NCBI RefSeq assembly: GCF_000003195.3
Contig: NC_012878.2
Span: 18,018,641-18,082,640 of the forward strand
Direction: 5' to 3'
Source: Sorghum bicolor
Lineage: Eukaryota > Streptophyta > Magnoliopsida > Poales > Poaceae
Length of the DNA stretch: 64,000 bases
Shown: one piece after another, positions 10,531 to 20,045 of the stretch
How the letters are laid out: the number at the start of each line of letters is the position of its first letter
Position numbering within the stretch: the stretch's first letter is position 1
The notes under the pieces: generated by a model
Databases searched by the model: none
Told to the model about the DNA's origin: nothing
Seen by the model: the letters and a program-made list of their open reading frames with translations, nothing else
Translations under genes and position numbers: made by a program

Positions 10531-11856
10531 TCACTGTGGTGGCGGGAAATTCTGGTACCATCCAGCCCAGCGTTGTGCGTCTTCCTCTCGCACACGTCGG
10601 ATATGTTGGCCGTTTTGTAACGCCAGTTGCAATGTTGCTTCTTGCCCAATCTGCAATTCGCCCATGTCATTAATGAGACTGTCCATACCTGTGGGCTGGT
10701 GACGCCTAGCCCTGTCCCTTGGGCATGGAGTGCGTTGTGGAGGTAGACCCATGGAGTCTGAAGCATCCACTGACATCGCTTCATCGCCCTCTTCAACGTC
10801 ATGGTGCGAGGGTCCTCCTTGCTCCATCTGGGCGGCTTGCATCATCCTTCTAATGGTAAGTGTGCGGACCCCATACAACCGGCGCCTCGCACATGGGAGA
10901 GGAATTTCGGTTGTATAGCCCGGATAAATCATTTTAAGTTCACCATTTGGATTTCTTATGAGCATGTTAGCATTGATAAAGAAGTTCTCATCTACCACTC
11001 CTCTAACATAGCCAATGTCTTCAAAATAATGTGATTCAAGTAATCCAAAAGTATCGGCTATTCGAGTAGTAAAGGATGTGAAATAGATGGGCTTCCCATA
11101 CTCAATAGAGTTAAGCCAATAGTTCACTAGCAGTTTCACAGGGGAGACCTTGATTTTACTAACCATGGCATAGAGAATTTTAAGTTCATCATCAATTAAA
11201 GTATCAGTTCCCATGCCAGGATATAGAGTGCACATGATCCAGAAGTGAAGAAAGCGCAAGGTTGGATTATGGATTTCAATGGGAGTAGGATTTGAACAAT
11301 CATTAGAGCCAGAAATTGCTTTCCAGAATCTAAATTTATCGAACATTCTAGTGGCATGATCTAGATCAAGTTCACATTCATGTTCACACCCTAAAGCAGT
11401 GTTTAGCAAACTCCAATTTAATTGATGTTCTTGCTCACACATGCGAAAAGATATTCCATTATTTGTGAGTTTTAGGGTGCATAGAAATTCCTTAGCAAGC
11501 AATTCTTTTCCAAATTCAGGCACTTGCCAAAAACTACTCCAACCAATTGCTCTAAACACCTTATCGAATTCAACATCCATACCTGTGCGGGCCAAAAGGT
11601 CCGGATCGATGATGCTAGTGTGTAGGAAGAGACCCTCTCGGATGATGTAGTACCTTTGCAACTCTTCTTGGCTTAACATGAGGCCGCTCTCGGGCTCTCT
11701 CATCCTTGATGGAGGCTCGTAGGGTACCATCCCATGGTAACCTTCTTCTTCCTCCCTTCCATGAGCATGGTGAGAGCCTTGAGAAGAGCTCTCACCCTTT
11801 GCTTTCTTGAACTTGCCGAAGATATGCTTCTTCATCCTCCTACTCAAGTGAGGCAA
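10531..11856 (-). CDS. Z ORF2: Athila ORF-1-like protein, 441 aa, intact
   Basis: An uninterrupted frame downstream of gag-protease, in the place where Athila elements carry their extra (env-position) ORF. The N-terminus is short and basic (RRMKKHIFGKFKKAK). A globular domain, roughly residues 60-330, has FRAIGWSSFWQVPEF and EHQLNWSLLNTALGCEHECEL and resembles the ATHILA ORF-1 family. The C-terminus is Gln/Arg-rich (LQLALQNGQHIRRVREEDAQ). No signal peptide or transmembrane segment is evident, so a true envelope role is unlikely. Family function is unknown. Preservation of this ORF in an element that has lost pol suggests the protein or its RNA is useful for mobilisation, or simply that the insertion is young. 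Confidence 0.8.
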   Translation of the reverse strand: MPHLSRRMKKHIFGKFKKAKGESSSQGSHHAHGREEEEGYHGMVPYEPPSRMREPESGLMLSQEELQRYYIIREGLFLHTSIIDPDLLARTGMDVEFDKVFRAIGWSSFWQVPEFGKELLAKEFLCTLKLTNNGISFRMCEQEHQLNWSLLNTALGCEHECELDLDHATRMFDKFRFWKAISGSNDCSNPTPIEIHNPTLRFLHFWIMCTLYPGMGTDTLIDDELKILYAMVSKIKVSPVKLLVNYWLNSIEYGKPIYFTSFTTRIADTFGLLESHYFEDIGYVRGVVDENFFINANMLIRNPNGELKMIYPGYTTEIPLPCARRRLYGVRTLTIRRMMQAAQMEQGGPSHHDVEEGDEAMSVDASDSMGLPPQRTPCPRDRARRHQPTGMDSLINDMGELQIGQEATLQLALQNGQHIRRVREEDAQRWAGWYQNFPPPQ

Positions 11857-12929
11857 ACCAAGCTCCTACTACTACTACTATGCAAGGGGAATCTTTTTGG
11901 GTTTTTGTTTTGATGACTATTTCTAAACTAAACTTGAGAAATGGCTTGTAACAAAGAGAGAAGAGAAAGGATTGTGAGCTCGAAATGGTTCTGGTGGTTT
12001 TGGGTGTGGAGTTGAGCTCACAATGCTGTGGTATTTATAGGGGGAGAAGGGCAAGTAGTGGACCCACAATATAGGGGTCGGCCGACCCCCCCTAGAAGCA
12101 CTTTGAATTTGAATTTAGCTTTATACAGGGAACCATTCTGCATGCTTTCAAGATTTTGCAGAGATGGTCCAAAATGGGGGTCGGCCGACCCCCATCCTAG
12201 CCCCTCCTCCACTTTAAACATTGTGTCATTGATTGTCCAGAAAAGTAAAGGCTAGGTGTGGACCAAAAGTTTTCAAATTGTTTCTGAGATTCCCTGTTTT
12301 AGTGCTTTGTGAAAGGTAAAAGATGAATGGCAAAAGTGGAGACATGTCTAAAGTGATTCCTATGGACCATGGGAGCACTCAAGCATGCCTAGGTGACCAC
12401 TTTGCAGAATTTAAGCTAGTGGAGTGGTCCCAAAAGAATCAAAGATGAAAGGAGCATCTTATGACTAAAGTAAAGGATCAAGGGACCACTCTTTTTCAAA
12501 CTTTAGCTAGTGTTACAAGCATAGGACTCCATTGTGATTCAAATGGTGGCCAGCAGGAGGCAAGTGGGGCCAATATGGGGGTCGGCCGACCCCCACATTG
12601 GAGCTCCCAGAGCATCCAAGTGCTGGGTTGGAACCTCTATGACTAGCAAGGTTGAAATGTGGTGAAGTGGGCCCCAAGGTGGGGTCGGGCGACCCCCCTT
12701 TGGGAGCTCCAGCAGCTCAAATTTTTATGACAAGTTATTCTCAAGATTTTATTTATTATGGCTAAACATTTTGTCGAAATAAGATATGCAAAATTCAAAG
12801 TAAGAATGCAATTGAAAAGTGAATAGTAGAAATTGAAATGCAGAAAATAAATATGGGATAACTACTGATTTACCTTATCAGCAAGGGCTCCATGTTTTAG
12901 GTCCGTAGAGCAGGACCTCTCCATCTTGT
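11857..12929 (-). other. Z spacer between gag-protease and ORF2, with repeated GGGGTCGGCCGACCCC palindromes
   Basis: Non-coding. It holds perfect 16-bp palindromes GGGGTCGGCCGACCCC at 12074-12089, 12177-12192 and 12578-12593, and a near copy at 12681-12696. This is the position where RT, RNase H and integrase would lie in an autonomous relative. No remnant of those domains is visible. Confidence 0.75.
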
Positions 12930-14993
12930 TCATTCTTCGGGTGCATCAGATGGTCCCGGAGACGTGGACCTTGATTGCACCTCTTTCTCCCGCCATACTT
13001 GCTTGGTATTGATTTTTGGTTCAGCGGGTTCCTCTTCTTTCTTTTCGGCCCTTTTAGCCGACTTACCTCTCTTGTCCCTTCGGCGTCGGATGTGGCGAGG
13101 CTTAGTCGGAGGTTCTTTGTCCTTCACCTGCATGTTAGCTTTATAACCATTGAATGGACATTTTACCTTCCATCCTGGGAATTGGAGGTGAATCTGGCCG
13201 GACCCCACATAGATGACTGCATTGACCGTGTTGAGGAATGGCCTTCCCAAGATGATCGAGACATCATTATTGGATCCCATATCCAAAATGATGAAGTCGG
13301 CAGGGACGTAGTCGTCTTGGACCTTTACCAGTATGTCCCTTGCCAACCCCTCAGGGAACCTGATCGTCTGATCTGCCATCTGCAAACGAACAAATGTGGG
13401 GTGCAAAGGCCCCCCTAGCAAATTATCATAAGTTACCTTGGCCATGATGTTGACACCCGATCCAAGGTCGCAGAAGGCGTTGTGGAAGATTTGCGGTCCG
13501 ATCTCACAGGTGATGGTCGGCAGGCCTGGGTCGTCTTTCTTGGTGATGAAGGGCGAATCCAGAAGATAGTTCCAGTTGGATTGTACCGGAGGCTTACCGA
13601 ACCTCGTAGTAACTAGTTTAACTCCTTCAATTGGGTCCTCAGGTTTCCCTGGGATCTTACCTTGCTCGAAGGTTGGGACAGCTGCTGCTAATTGAGCTAA
13701 TTGTGTTTCTAGCATTTTGTTAAAGCTCAACTGATTTTTCATAGCAGAGTTAAAGCTATCCAACTTTTCACTTAAGTTTTCAAGGATCTTATCATTAGCC
13801 ATCATTTTCTTGTTAATGCTATCATTGATTTTAGATTGGCCTAAGACAAGATCTCTAAGAGAAGGTTGGTTACCAAAAGAATTATTGAAATTTTGATTGT
13901 AACCATTACCTTGATTACCTTGGTAGAAGGGGCGCGAGTTCCATTGCTGTTGTTGGGGCCGGTACCCATTGTTGTTGTTGTTGATGAAGCTCACTTCCTC
14001 CTTTGTTTCGGGACAATTGTTTCTCGAATGATCATCTCCTCCGCACACTTCGCACCATGAATCAGATTCAATGGCCCGTGTAGTGGCGTAAGGTTGAATG
14101 GTATCTTGCTTGGAACTTTCTTCCATCTTCTTCATTAAGAGGTTCATCTTAGCAGAGAGCATGTCCACCTCCTTCAAGGCATGGACACCTCTTATCTTGG
14201 GTTGGAGGCGTTCCTCATTCCATCCTTGGTTTATAACCATCTTTTCAATGAGGTCCTTGGCATCCTTGACATTGTGTTGCAAGAATGCTCCTCCAGCGGC
14301 AGCATCAAGGTGACTACGGGCCAAACCGGTCAGGCCATGGTAGAAACCTTGGATTAGGAGCCACTCCTCTATCCCATGATGAGGACAGGCGCGAATGTAC
14401 TCCTGCAGACGTTCCCATGCTTCGGGAATCGTCTCATCCGCTTGCTGTTGGAAGCTGCAAATCTTTCCACGAAGGGCGCTGGTCTTGCCCATCGGAAAGA
14501 ACTTCTTGAGAAATGCATTGGCGCACCTCTCCCACGTGGTCACTTCACCCTTGTTGGCGTAGAACCATTGCTTCGCCTTCCCCAATAACGAGAATGGGAA
14601 GAGGCGAAGACGGATGGCGTCTGCGGCGACATTCTTGATGGTGAAGGTGCCGCACACCTCCAAGAAGTGTTGGAGATGGGCATTGGCATCCTCATGTGGC
14701 TTTCCACAGAAGGGATTGGCTTGCACCATATTGATAAGCGCAGGCTTCAACTCAAAAGTCGCATCCCCCAAGTTAAGCTGCGGACCCGTGGCGACATTGT
14801 CAGCCGACGGCGCAGAGTACTCAGAGATGGTCTTCTGGGCCATAGCTTCTTTGATAACCGGTGCAGATACTCCTTCCTCTAACGGATTCAGGTTCGAGAT
14901 GAACCTTTGAGGTGGAACTTGACGACGTCTAGTTCTCCTCAACAGTTGCTCAGGATCTTCAACGAAGTTTGACGGCAATTGGAAACCGCTCAT
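12930..14993 (-). CDS. gag-pro: Z gag-protease polyprotein, 687 aa, intact
   Basis: The capsid precursor is fused to the aspartic protease that would cleave it. The gag region (about residues 90-290) includes FPFSLLGKAKQWFYANK and LIQGFYHGL, typical of Athila/Tat gag. A zinc knuckle of CX2CX4HX4C form, CEVCGGDDHSRNNC, lies near 314-327, followed by Asn/Gln-rich linkers. The retropepsin core CDLGSGVNIM sits near 507-516 with ILGRPFLNT near 585, giving D-L-G in place of the usual D-S/T-G as in other Athila-type proteases. The C-terminus is basic (RHIRRRRDKRGKSAKR). The start follows the primer site by about 120 bp. The frame is complete, which is unusual in this window. Confidence 0.92.
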   Translation of the reverse strand: MSGFQLPSNFVEDPEQLLRRTRRRQVPPQRFISNLNPLEEGVSAPVIKEAMAQKTISEYSAPSADNVATGPQLNLGDATFELKPALINMVQANPFCGKPHEDANAHLQHFLEVCGTFTIKNVAADAIRLRLFPFSLLGKAKQWFYANKGEVTTWERCANAFLKKFFPMGKTSALRGKICSFQQQADETIPEAWERLQEYIRACPHHGIEEWLLIQGFYHGLTGLARSHLDAAAGGAFLQHNVKDAKDLIEKMVINQGWNEERLQPKIRGVHALKEVDMLSAKMNLLMKKMEESSKQDTIQPYATTRAIESDSWCEVCGGDDHSRNNCPETKEEVSFINNNNNGYRPQQQQWNSRPFYQGNQGNGYNQNFNNSFGNQPSLRDLVLGQSKINDSINKKMMANDKILENLSEKLDSFNSAMKNQLSFNKMLETQLAQLAAAVPTFEQGKIPGKPEDPIEGVKLVTTRFGKPPVQSNWNYLLDSPFITKKDDPGLPTITCEIGPQIFHNAFCDLGSGVNIMAKVTYDNLLGGPLHPTFVRLQMADQTIRFPEGLARDILVKVQDDYVPADFIILDMGSNNDVSIILGRPFLNTVNAVIYVGSGQIHLQFPGWKVKCPFNGYKANMQVKDKEPPTKPRHIRRRRDKRGKSAKRAEKKEEEPAEPKINTKQVWREKEVQSRSTSPGPSDAPEE

Positions 14994-15110
14994 ACACTGT
15001 CAGGCTTCACAATAAAGGAAGACAAGACAAGTGATGGGTTATCCCTATCACTACTTGATAACTAGCAAACTCTGGATTCTCTTTTTGTTAAAACTCTTAG
15101 ACAGACGCTC

Positions 15111-15128
15111 TCCCCGGCAACGGCGCCA
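15111..15128 (-). other. Z primer-binding site, tRNA-Asp
   Basis: TCCCCGGCAACGGCGCCA on the plus strand equals the 3' end of plant tRNA-Asp(GTC) with CCA, so the minus-strand RNA pairs with that tRNA over 18 nt. It lies 8 nt inside the 5' LTR end, with spacer agcatttc, the same as in element U. Confidence 0.92.
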
Positions 15129-15136
15129 GAAATGCT

Positions 15137-16721
15137 TGTTGACACATCTTAACGCAACCACCGGATATCGGCGACGGCGCCAGAGGTGCCCTGGTAGGGT
15201 AACTCTATTTACTATTGGATAATTCCGCAAGCGCACAGAATGTACCGCTGTAGCACTTCACCAAGGAGTATTCCAAGGTATCGTAATTTATATTTTCCCA
15301 AGGGAAAGCGGCTAAGTGTGTTTAACAAAAAGGGGAATGAGATTCCTTGAGTTGTCTAGTATCAACTAGTGAATAAGGGTGGTAAATAACGAATAGGAAG
15401 GGTAGTGGTGAATCCAAGGTCCTATGCTAAAGGTAAATGGTAGAGTTAGCTAGGTGGGAGGACAACGAGTGAGTAAAGGACTCCTATGTATCTAACTTAA
15501 CTTCTGTGACTTACTTTAATAGATAATTGCCTTAACTACGCTAGAGCCTTACTAACTGTGTGCGAGGGATAGCCGAGCTGGTAAGACGCTTAGAAGGTTT
15601 TTCACCTAACCCCTTACCGAAAGCGACTATTGGGCTTATGGACGCCTTACCTTTTAAGAACTAGCCTGTACGTGAGGAGAACCTAATGCCGCCCACGATC
15701 TGTCACCTACTAGGGAGTGCGCTCCTACTTTCCGTTCAAGCCAGCAGTAATCAAAGGTAATCTTAAGTATGAGCACCACGCTCACACTTAATCCTACAAC
15801 TCTAACTAGTTGCAGCTAGCTAGAGCTCCTATACAAGATAGGACGATGATGCACACACAGGAGTGGTTACAGGTCACTAACTTCACTAAGACAACTATAT
15901 TACTAAAGTAAATGCACAACAAGACTAAAAGACTTGCACTAAGTAAGAACTCAGTAAAGTAAAGTAAGAATAATATATTAATAAAAGGAAAGTCTTACAA
16001 AAGTAGAAAGGTACAAGAGCTATACCAGACTCTCCAGAAGACGACTCCGGAGACCCCGAGCTTCGCTCGACTCGACTCTAACTCCCACTCTAGACTAACT
16101 ACTACTCTACTTGTATGCTTGGAACTTGTAATGCACTTGGCCTTGGAATTGCACACTTGAAATGAAGGGTGGAGGCTGCCTTTTATAGAGGGAGATGGAG
16201 TAGGGGTTACTCCATCGCCACGTCATCGATCCGCGTGACATCTTCTCTCCACCCTTGGATCAAACCGACCTCACAACCGCCATTTGATCAACGGCAGGGG
16301 CAAATCAACATGTGGGACATGTGGGGAAGGTCGGTGGGAGGCCACCGACCCTGGAACCGCCTTTGATGTGGGGTCGGGCGACCCCACTTCTGGGCCTCTG
16401 GACCCACCAGCAGTGTCCACAGGAGTCCCTTATGTCGGTGGACTAGGTGGCACACCTGGGTCCCACCAAAGAGGGGTCGGGCGACCCCCTCCCTGTGGGC
16501 CCAGGGTGTCACCTGTTGTCCCCTCGATCTCCTCTTGATGATTCTGATGTTGGCTTTGTCAAATAATGTCTTGAATTTGTTGTTCCTGCATAAACAAGCT
16601 AAGAGTACAAGTGGAACTAGTTATGGATAAAATATGTTCATGTCATGTCGTTTCCCCTTGCAACCGAGGCATGTTTACGGTGTTTTGTATGTGGATTTCT
16701 ATGGTATATCCACCGTCAACA
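15137..16721 (-). mobile_element. Z 5' LTR
   Basis: Full-length copy (1585 bp) of the Z LTR. The minus-strand TATAAAAGG is at 16179-16187. It contains the block (about 15912-16070) missing from the 3' LTR and is otherwise almost identical to it. Confidence 0.93.
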
Positions 16722-16726
16722 TGGAG
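16722..16726. repeat. Right target-site duplication of Z (TGGAG)
   Basis: Second copy of the TGGAG found at 7717-7721. Confidence 0.95.
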
Positions 16727-16985
16727 AGTGGCGACTCTCCGATACCTCGGCAAAACATCGCCGAGCACTTTCTTCCACTACTCCTTTACTTTCTAGCATT
16801 TACTTTGTGTTTTTACATTCTTAGAATTGCCTTGCTAGAATAGGATTGGAACTAGGTTGCAAAACTTTTATCCGGTAGCTCTCTAAGTCACACTAGGCAC
16901 AAGGGGTTGAATTGGAGCTTATAGGTTGCTTAAATTTTTAGAGAAGCCCAATTCACCCCCCCTCTTGGGCATCTTGATCCTTTCA
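16727..16985 (+). mobile_element. 3' LTR of Sirevirus S, terminal part
   Basis: Continues the LTR after Z. It contains gaattgggcttctc-type leader sequence and the C-rich CACCCCCCCTCTTGGGCATC typical of Sirevirus LTR ends, and terminates ...TTTCA at 16985. The next five bases, GTGTG, are the expected right target-site duplication; its partner lies outside the window. Confidence 0.88.
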
Positions 16986-17024
16986 GTGTGGAACATCGAA
17001 CAACTAAGTCGATTCTACCCCTAG
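16986..17024 (+). pseudogene. T1 (Tat-type Ty3) pol, last 12 codons
   Basis: In frame from 16989 the sequence reads WNIEQLSRFYP and stop (TAG 17022-17024). This matches the natural pol C-terminus of T2 (WNIEQLRCFYA at about 49185-49230). It shows that S inserted a few bases before the end of T1 pol and that T1 is on the plus strand. Confidence 0.75.
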
Positions 17025-17036
17025 AGTTTCAAAGCT

Positions 17037-17847
17037 TTATGTTCTCATGTACATTCTGTACCAAGATCTTATGAATGAATCCTTGAATGAATGAGATCTT
17101 TCCCTCGAGTAATTTACTTTTTCAGGGCGTCGAGGATGGGGTCGAGCCACGGTTGGTGAGTCTGAACAACACCGTACCTCCAGTGGTCCGGGCGCTCCGA
17201 GATCAAGTGCCCGGTGTAGGCTGGGAGGAGGTCGTCGTTGTTCCGCAGGTAGAACCATTGGGAGTCCACCCGGCGTGGTTCGACGTCAACTCCACCGGGA
17301 TGTACTCACGCGGCTTCTCCACCTTGCCAGTCTTCAGCACCAGGTGGAGGCACCCGGCCCGCACTGGCTTCCTCACCCGTGTGGTTCCTCTGGGGGCATG
17401 GAAAAGCGTGCCCCGATACAAGTGGAGCCACAGGTCCCAGTGTGGCATCATCCCGAGGTAGCCCTCACACACTGTAGCAAAAACCGCCGCGGCGGTGATG
17501 GCGTTCGGCGAAAAATGCTGGAGCTCCACCCCGTAGTGGTGGCAAAGCGCCCGCATAAAACGTCTCGGAGGGGAGCCCAGGCCGTGGCGATGGAACTTGG
17601 TGAAGGAGACCACATAGCCCTTGGGCGGCCTTGGTTCCCGGTGATCCGCTGCCGGCGCAACCCACTCCGGCCATGATGAGGAAACGCGTGGACGTGGGAG
17701 CCCCTCCCTCTCGAGCTCCAATAGCCGGCGCTCCGTCATCGACGACGGGCGCCAGTCGTCTGTGGCGATGAGTCTCACCGGCACCTTCAGGTGGAAGGAG
17801 AGTGACTTGTCTACTGCTCGAGAGTACGCGCGCGCGTGAGATGGCAA
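17037..17847 (-). pseudogene. T1 antisense gene, N-terminal 'putative gypsy-type transposon' domain, frameshifted
   Basis: Lies opposite to the element, converging on the pol stop. Residues 1-200 of the 17847-17203 frame contain PPRRFMRALCHHYGVELQHF, FATVCEGYLG and PHWDLWLHL, hallmarks of the plant domain annotated as putative gypsy-type transposon (Transposase_28). Near 17275 a 1-nt change shifts the reading to the frame WFYLRNNDDLLPAYTGHL...DALKK, which ends at a GTAAAT donor-like site (about 17120). The coiled-coil exons seen in T2 are absent here, so the gene is truncated. Antisense ORFs between pol and the 3' LTR are known in Tat-lineage elements such as Grande; their role is unknown. 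Confidence 0.75.
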
Positions 17848-18702
17848 GGAGACAGAGGCAAGAACAGAGGCGGAAGGCGGAAGGAGCGACGGCAGGGAGA
17901 CCCAAGAATATTTATAGACGGCTGACCACCAACGGACAGATCTGACGGATACGGTAACTCCCCTAGTAAATGCGCCGCCTAACGGTCCTTATCTCTTTCA
18001 CAGACGGGACGCTACGAATTCCCACGCCAGTATAGTGCTGCAATGGCTTCCACCTGAAAAGGCGCGCCCAACGGGCAAAAACGCGAACCGCCGCGACCTC
18101 TTCCTTCCCCTGTAAGCTAAGGTACGCATTCATTACGGATAAAATCTCGAGAGGTCGCGGGCTGACCCATCGAATGGGTTCGACAGCCGATCTCGAGTAC
18201 CAGAGTTAGGGATGCCCAGTGAGTGGTCAAAAAATGAGGCCCGCCTCGAGAACTCGATGGGGATGTCCAAGGCGAGGACGAGACGGTCGAGAGGAATCCC
18301 CCCGAAGGGAGGCATCAAGCCACTAGACTCTATCGAACGAGACCAGTAACCCCGACCACGTCGGCCCCGCTTTATGAGAATGCCTCTGGGCCACAGCTGA
18401 CCCCCTCGAACGAGGCACAGGTTCTCAGTTGGATTACCCGCTATGAGCTCAATCTGAGGTGGATGGCGCTCGCTCCATCGGGAGTACGTCGCAACCCCGA
18501 CGCAAAACCAACCAATCAAAGCCTCTGGCTCACTTTGCACAACGAACATCAAGTGCGCTTCCACAAATTGGGCAACATAACCTTTGAAGGAGTCAAAAAC
18601 TCCTCCAAGGGCTCGGTGGCTACCCCCGCGGGGTCGCTCGCGCGACCCCACAAAAACTCGACCAACAAAAAGAGCCTCTACTCGAGCGCAAGCGCTCAAA
18701 TA
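17848..18702 (+). other. T1 non-coding region before the polypurine tract
   Basis: GC-rich sequence with many CTCGA motifs and a GGGGTCGCTCGCGCGACCCC inverted repeat at about 18630-18649. A 188-codon minus-strand ORF (18133-18699) has no recognisable domain. The upstream part probably contains the promoter and 5' leader of the antisense gene. Confidence 0.5.
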
Positions 18703-18718
18703 GAGACTCGGGGGCTAC
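18703..18718 (+). other. T1 polypurine tract
   Basis: GAGACTCGGGGGCTAC abuts the LTR start TGTCGAGGG. This form is typical of Tat/RIRE2-like elements and confirms the plus orientation. Confidence 0.85.
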
Positions 18719-19756
18719 TGTCGAGGGTATAAGTAAGGGGTACCCTAACTGATGCACATAGCAAGAGCACCCGTACATAAATCGAGGCCCCTGACTCGAA
18801 GACCCCCAGTCCTAAGCACGACTATCGACGTCCATAGCCTCGAACACAGAAAGAGCGTCGTGCGAATCGACTAGGGCTCGACCGAACGACGATTGTCGAA
18901 TACGGAAACAAGCTCATACGAGTCAAAGGGCCTTGAGCGCGAGGACGCCGCCCGCCGCCTGACGCGGGCACGGGAACCAAGGCATTTAATGCGCCTGTCG
19001 TGCTCTCACCTAACCTGACAGTCACGGGAAGCGTGATAGGGAACAAGCATCCGTCCAATCGTTCTTTTTGCAGCCTTGCCCACCAAACGAGTTAGAGTAT
19101 GGCAGGGTGCAGCAAGGTGGTCGGAACGTCCCGTCAAGACCCCCCTCGCGACGCCCAAAGTCAGCGCTCTGCTCAACAAGGCTTTGTGCGGCACCTGACC
19201 CTCGAGCAGACATTTTCCTTCCCAGAGAAGGGTCGGGCGATGAAGGACAGCACCTCAACCACTCTGACGCAGCTACCGCGACGACGTACAAGCATGCAAC
19301 GGATAAACCGGTCTAGGACAGCACACAGGAGTAGGATTCAGGGGCACGCGTAATCATCATCAAGGTACCAAGACAAGACGATTCGAGGCCACGTCGGTAC
19401 GGAGGCCTCGAGTAGGTCAGCACGCCACACCCCTATCGACCCCTACTCTATCGCCTATGCATGTAACCTAGGCCTCCCCTTGAACTATAAAAGGGGAAGC
19501 TCAGGAGCGGATACACAATAGAAGACATACGTAGAAGAGCAACCATACTCCATCTCCATCCACACCAGACTTGTATTCACCCCTGTACAAGCACTTAGGT
19601 GCAAGATAATACAAACACTCCCCCTGCTGGATGTAGGGCCTTCTCTTGCCCAAACTAGGATAAATCTTTGTGTCTTTTCTTGCATTACCATCTGGGAAGG
19701 GGAGCACGTACTAGTTTTACTCGTTGGTGTGACCCCCTGGGGGGAAAACACCGACA
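18719..19756 (+). mobile_element. T1 3' LTR
   Basis: 1038 bp with TGTCG...CGACA ends. A TATAAAAG box lies at 19486-19493. The following sequence (19757 on) is the 3' internal region of X, so T1 inserted into X. The expected right duplication is GAATC. Confidence 0.88.
19486..19493 (+). promoter_or_regulatory. TATA box of the T1 LTR
   Basis: TATAAAAG in the last third of the LTR, about 270 bp from its end, where a U3/R boundary is expected. Confidence 0.6.
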
Positions 19757-20045
19757 GAATCATTGCTGGGAACTCTGAGTTTTCTTTTTTGAAAACTTAT
19801 GCAAAACTCCAGAACAAAGGTGAAGTATAGACAGGAGGAATAGTGCTTGAATTAACTATTTTGTCTTTCGATTACTTAAGACTTAAGTGCAGGTACTAAG
19901 CTCCATGACACTTCACTCTAATATGGAAGAATTTTTATGTGAAAGCATGTGTGCCTGTGAGGAAAGAAAACATCGAAGCAACTCCTGATCCATCTAAGTT
20001 TAGCTGTTTGCTCAGGGACGAGCAAAGGGTAAGCTTGGGGGAGTT
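19757..20045 (+). mobile_element. X 3' internal remnant with stem-loop and polypurine tract
   Basis: Homologous by eye to the last 340 bp before the Y LTR (shared gactac-tcaagac, gcatgtgt-cctt and gaaaccac-type phrases). It ends with the stem-loop TTTGCTCAGGGACGAGCAAA (20007-20026) and the tract AAGCTTGGGGGAGTT before the LTR. The rest of X lies left of T1, outside the window. Confidence 0.8.

Larger units (their letters stand above)
7722..16721 (-). mobile_element. Z: complete Athila-like Ty3 element without RT or integrase (non-autonomous)
   Basis: Two LTRs (7722-9150 and 15137-16721) with TGTTGAC...GTCAACA ends, a TSD (TGGAG), an Asp-tRNA primer site and a polypurine tract define an intact 9.0-kb minus-strand insertion. 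Reading from the right: gag-protease (687 aa), spacer, Athila ORF-1-like protein (441 aa), 3' region. No reverse transcriptase, RNase H or integrase motif appears in any frame, so the element must have moved with enzymes supplied in trans. The LTRs differ by about five substitutions that I could see plus a 156-bp length difference, so the insertion is recent. Confidence 0.93.

Noticed and set aside
10531..11856. Viral envelope function for Z ORF2
   Set aside because: No signal peptide, membrane anchor or fusion-peptide-like segment; similarity is to ATHILA ORF-1-type proteins of unknown role.
18133..18699. 188-codon minus-strand ORF in T1
   Set aside because: GC-rich frame with no motif, in the non-coding region before the polypurine tract; could at most be leader of the antisense gene.
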